From contig DYPP01000001.1 of NCBI GenBank assembly GCA_020719845.1, positions 101,509-165,508 of the forward strand: DNA of 64,000 nucleotides, in the 5' to 3' direction. The notes beneath the pieces are model-generated. The model was given only the letters and a program-made list of their open reading frames with translations, did not search any database and was not told the origin of the DNA. The stretch is from Treponema denticola (GTDB lineage Bacteria > Spirochaetota > Spirochaetia > Treponematales > Breznakiellaceae). Below are positions 62,215-64,000 of this stretch, one piece after another. Numbering within the stretch: the stretch's first letter is position 1; every line of letters begins with the position of its first letter. Made by a program: the position numbers and the translations under genes.

Positions 62215-64000
62215 CTACGCGCCTGGGCCCTGTTTTTGGGGGGCGCATTCCTTCAGGGCATCATTTATCGCTTCGATGAAGACCGGAAGGTCCAGGGGTT
62301 TGGTAAGGTATTTGTCGAACCTGGCATTTTTACCCTTGTCCAGATCGGCGGGCATGGCGCGGGCGCTGAGCGCCATAACCGGAATCGAGTGCCCCCACTG
62401 GCTTTCCCGGATCATCCGCAGGACTTCGTATCCATCCATTTCCGGCAAGCCCAAATCGAGCAATACCAGATCGGGGATATGGATCGCCGCCAACTCCAGA
62501 CCCAGGGACGGGGTATGGGCCGTGAGCAGGCGGATATGGCTCTGCTTTTCAAAAATACGCCCCATCAGTCTTAGGTTCGCGGGGTTGTCCTCTATGTACA
62601 AAACCGTATGCCCGGCGTCCGCGCACTGGACAAAGTCCAGGCTGTCCGGAGGAAGCTCGGGATCGAAGGAATTGGCTTCGGCTGCCCGTTGCGGCAGGGT
62701 AATCCAGAATCGGCTCCCCTTGCCGACCTGGCTTTCCGCTTCTATGGTTCCGCCCATCAATTCCACCAGACGCTTGCTGATCGTCAGCCCTATGCCGGTG
62801 CCTTCGATTTCGCTCCCTTCGGCGCCCAGACGGTTGAAGGGAGTAAACAACTCCGGCATTTTTTCCGGGGAAATCCCCTGGCCCGTATCCTCCACGATGA
62901 AGCGGAGGGAGCCATCCTGTACCGCCACCGAAACGTGTACCCACCCATCGGGGCGATTGTACTTTATGGCGTTGGAAAGAAGATTCACCAGGATTTGTTT
63001 CAGCCGTACCCGATCGGCGTAGACGTACAGCCCCGTGTCGGGACAAGCCTTGTCGACATGAACACCGTGTCTGGCGGCGATGGGCGCCACCAGATTGAGA
63101 CAATCGTCCACCAGGGAGTCACAAAGTACCGATTCGGGGGACAAATCTATCCTGCCGCTTTCAATTCTGGAAAGATCCAGCACTTCATTGATAAGTTCCA
63201 GCAGGTGCTTGCCGGCTTTCAGAATTTCTTGAATGAAGTCAATATTGGTCGGAGACAGGGACGCTTCCAGTTCGAGCAGCTGACCAAACCCCAGGATGGC
63301 GTTGAGGGGCGTCCGCAGTTCATGACTCATGGATGAAAGAAACTCGCTCTTGGCCCGGTTCGCCTCCCGGGCGTTTCCCTCGCTTGCCCGCAGCGCTGTT
63401 TCCGCATTTTTGCGCTCCGTGATATCCTGAACCAGCCCGAGCATGCGGGAGGGATTCCCTGCGGCATCCGATACAACGTTGCCGTTTCCTTGCAGCCAGC
63501 GGATCTGCCCGTCCGGCCAGACGCAACGGTACTCGATTTTGCGCTGTTGCCCGGTTTCAACGCAGTTTTGGACCGCATCGGCCACCATCTGCCGATCCTC
63601 GGGATGTACGGAGTTCAAAAAGTTATCGTAGGAGGTTTCCAGGATCCCATCGGGGTATCCGAAAAGGGGCGCGATGCGTTCCGACCATACCGTTTCGCCG
63701 GTTTTGAAATTCAAGTCCAAGGTGCCGATATCCGCGTACTCCTGGGCCATGCGGAGCCTGCGTTCGTTTTCCTTGAGTCTTTCCTGAGTGGCCACCAGCT
63801 CGGTAACCACGTTTGAAATGCCGATGTAATGGGTCAGTTTGCCCGCATCGCTCCAGACCGGGGCGATGCGGATATCGTTCCAGAACAGGGAGCCGTCTTT
63901 TCGATAATTGCGAATGAGGTTTTGTGTGGGCCGTTTCTCATCGATGCCCTTTCGGATTTCCCGCAGACCCTCTTGATTTTTATCGTCTCCTTGTAAAAAT
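62215..64000 (-). CDS. Hybrid histidine kinase with LOV-like PAS domain, 5' end outside window
   Basis: The visible 595 residues run from the window edge. First is a PAS domain with LOV-family wording (FLQGDD at the edge, then NYRKDGSLFWND, then HYIGISNVVTE). A second PAS domain follows. The HisKA domain has FLSSMSHELRTPLN, and the HATPase_c domain has a complete N box (NLLSNAIKYN), G1 (VEDTGQGIS) and G2 (GTGIGLTISKRL). A C-terminal receiver domain carries the phospho-acceptor Asp in LLDLGLPEMDG. The frame is open at base 64000. The photo-adduct Cys of a LOV domain would lie just beyond the edge, so light sensing cannot be confirmed. Confidence 0.88.
   Translation of the reverse strand, partial: FLQGDDKNQEGLREIRKGIDEKRPTQNLIRNYRKDGSLFWNDIRIAPVWSDAGKLTHYIGISNVVTELVATQERLKENERRLRMAQEYADIGTLDLNFKTGETVWSERIAPLFGYPDGILETSYDNFLNSVHPEDRQMVADAVQNCVETGQQRKIEYRCVWPDGQIRWLQGNGNVVSDAAGNPSRMLGLVQDITERKNAETALRASEGNAREANRAKSEFLSSMSHELRTPLNAILGFGQLLELEASLSPTNIDFIQEILKAGKHLLELINEVLDLSRIESGRIDLSPESVLCDSLVDDCLNLVAPIAARHGVHVDKACPDTGLYVYADRVRLKQILVNLLSNAIKYNRPDGWVHVSVAVQDGSLRFIVEDTGQGISPEKMPELFTPFNRLGAEGSEIEGTGIGLTISKRLVELMGGTIEAESQVGKGSRFWITLPQRAAEANSFDPELPPDSLDFVQCADAGHTVLYIEDNPANLRLMGRIFEKQSHIRLLTAHTPSLGLELAAIHIPDLVLLDLGLPEMDGYEVLRMIRESQWGHSIPVMALSARAMPADLDKGKNARFDKYLTKPLDLPVFIEAINDALKECAPQKQGPGA

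Noticed and set aside
62215-63810. Treating the hybrid kinase as starting at 63810
   Set aside because: The frame continues without a stop to base 64000 and encodes conserved PAS sequence, so 63810 is an internal GTG.
1-64000. CRISPR arrays, tRNA or rRNA genes, transposases and prophage genes
   Set aside because: I looked for regularly spaced repeats, tRNA-like cloverleaf sequence in the gaps and recognisable mobile-element proteins and saw none; the gaps are too short for most of these.

Overview
The window looks like a chromosomal segment from a GC-rich spirochaete of the Treponema type (Treponematales). GC content was judged by eye and not counted. Three things support this. First, gene order: tamB-bamA-skp-mutS, the run rimP-nusA-infB-rbfA-truB-ribF-rpsO-pnp, and mreB-mreC-mreD-mrdA-rodA match what I remember of Treponema gene neighbourhoods. 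Second, there is a roughly 900-residue GreA, a form known from spirochaetes. Third, the cell is diderm (BamA, TamB, Skp, LptF/LptG) and has many TPR proteins and a spirochaete-style lipoprotein. Coding density is very high: almost every junction is an overlap or a gap of a few bases, and no gene-free stretch exceeds 300 bases. I saw no tRNA, rRNA, CRISPR array, transposase or prophage gene.

Layout. 1-7056 (+) holds outer-membrane biogenesis: TamB (cut by the window edge), BamA and Skp. 7086-11144 holds a reverse-strand STAS protein, then mutS and comF. 11143-22792 (+) is the transcription/translation/RNA-decay run rimP, nusA, infB, rbfA, truB, ribF, rpsO and pnp, followed by an M16 peptidase and dut. 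22794-27618 (+) has lptF, lptG, tgt and a secreted HEAT-repeat protein. 27623-33275 (-) is a three-gene unit: TPR protein, long GreA and VWA membrane protein. 33368-37732 (+) has rpe, three envelope proteins of unknown function and dtd. prs lies on the reverse strand. 38986-45091 (+) is recA, folK, scpA, scpB, an rluB-type gene, cmk and rpsA. It is followed by a GAF/sigma-54 activator, a TPR membrane protein, a CHASE2 cyclase and a lipoprotein. 50502-59552 (-) is the rod-shape operon: TPR protein, mreB, mreC, mreD, mrdA, rodA and a fused radical SAM protein. 59669-64000 (-) is a signalling cassette: a hybrid kinase with a LOV-like PAS domain (cut by the window edge), a PAS protein with a HisKA domain but no ATPase domain, and a REC/HD-GYP phosphodiesterase.

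The most unusual non-coding signal is a 109-bp element made of three hairpins. It occurs three times at exactly the same length, at the comF/rimP, nusA/infB and ribF/rpsO junctions, once in inverted orientation. A solo copy of its largest hairpin follows mutS. Base differences between copies are partly compensatory, so the folded form appears to be what is conserved. Other regulatory structure includes a consensus promoter plus intrinsic terminator in the rimP-nusA-infB leader, stacked hairpins and terminators between rpsO and pnp, and strong promoter boxes so close to the start codons of mutS and the first rod-operon gene that their mRNAs may be leaderless.

The protein findings most worth following are the LOV-like kinase, its HisKA-only neighbour and the HD-GYP output protein; the GAFTDA variant in the sigma-54 activator; the zinc ribbon at the end of NusA; the RibF that has lost its flavokinase signature; and the fused radical SAM protein still attached to the elongasome operon.
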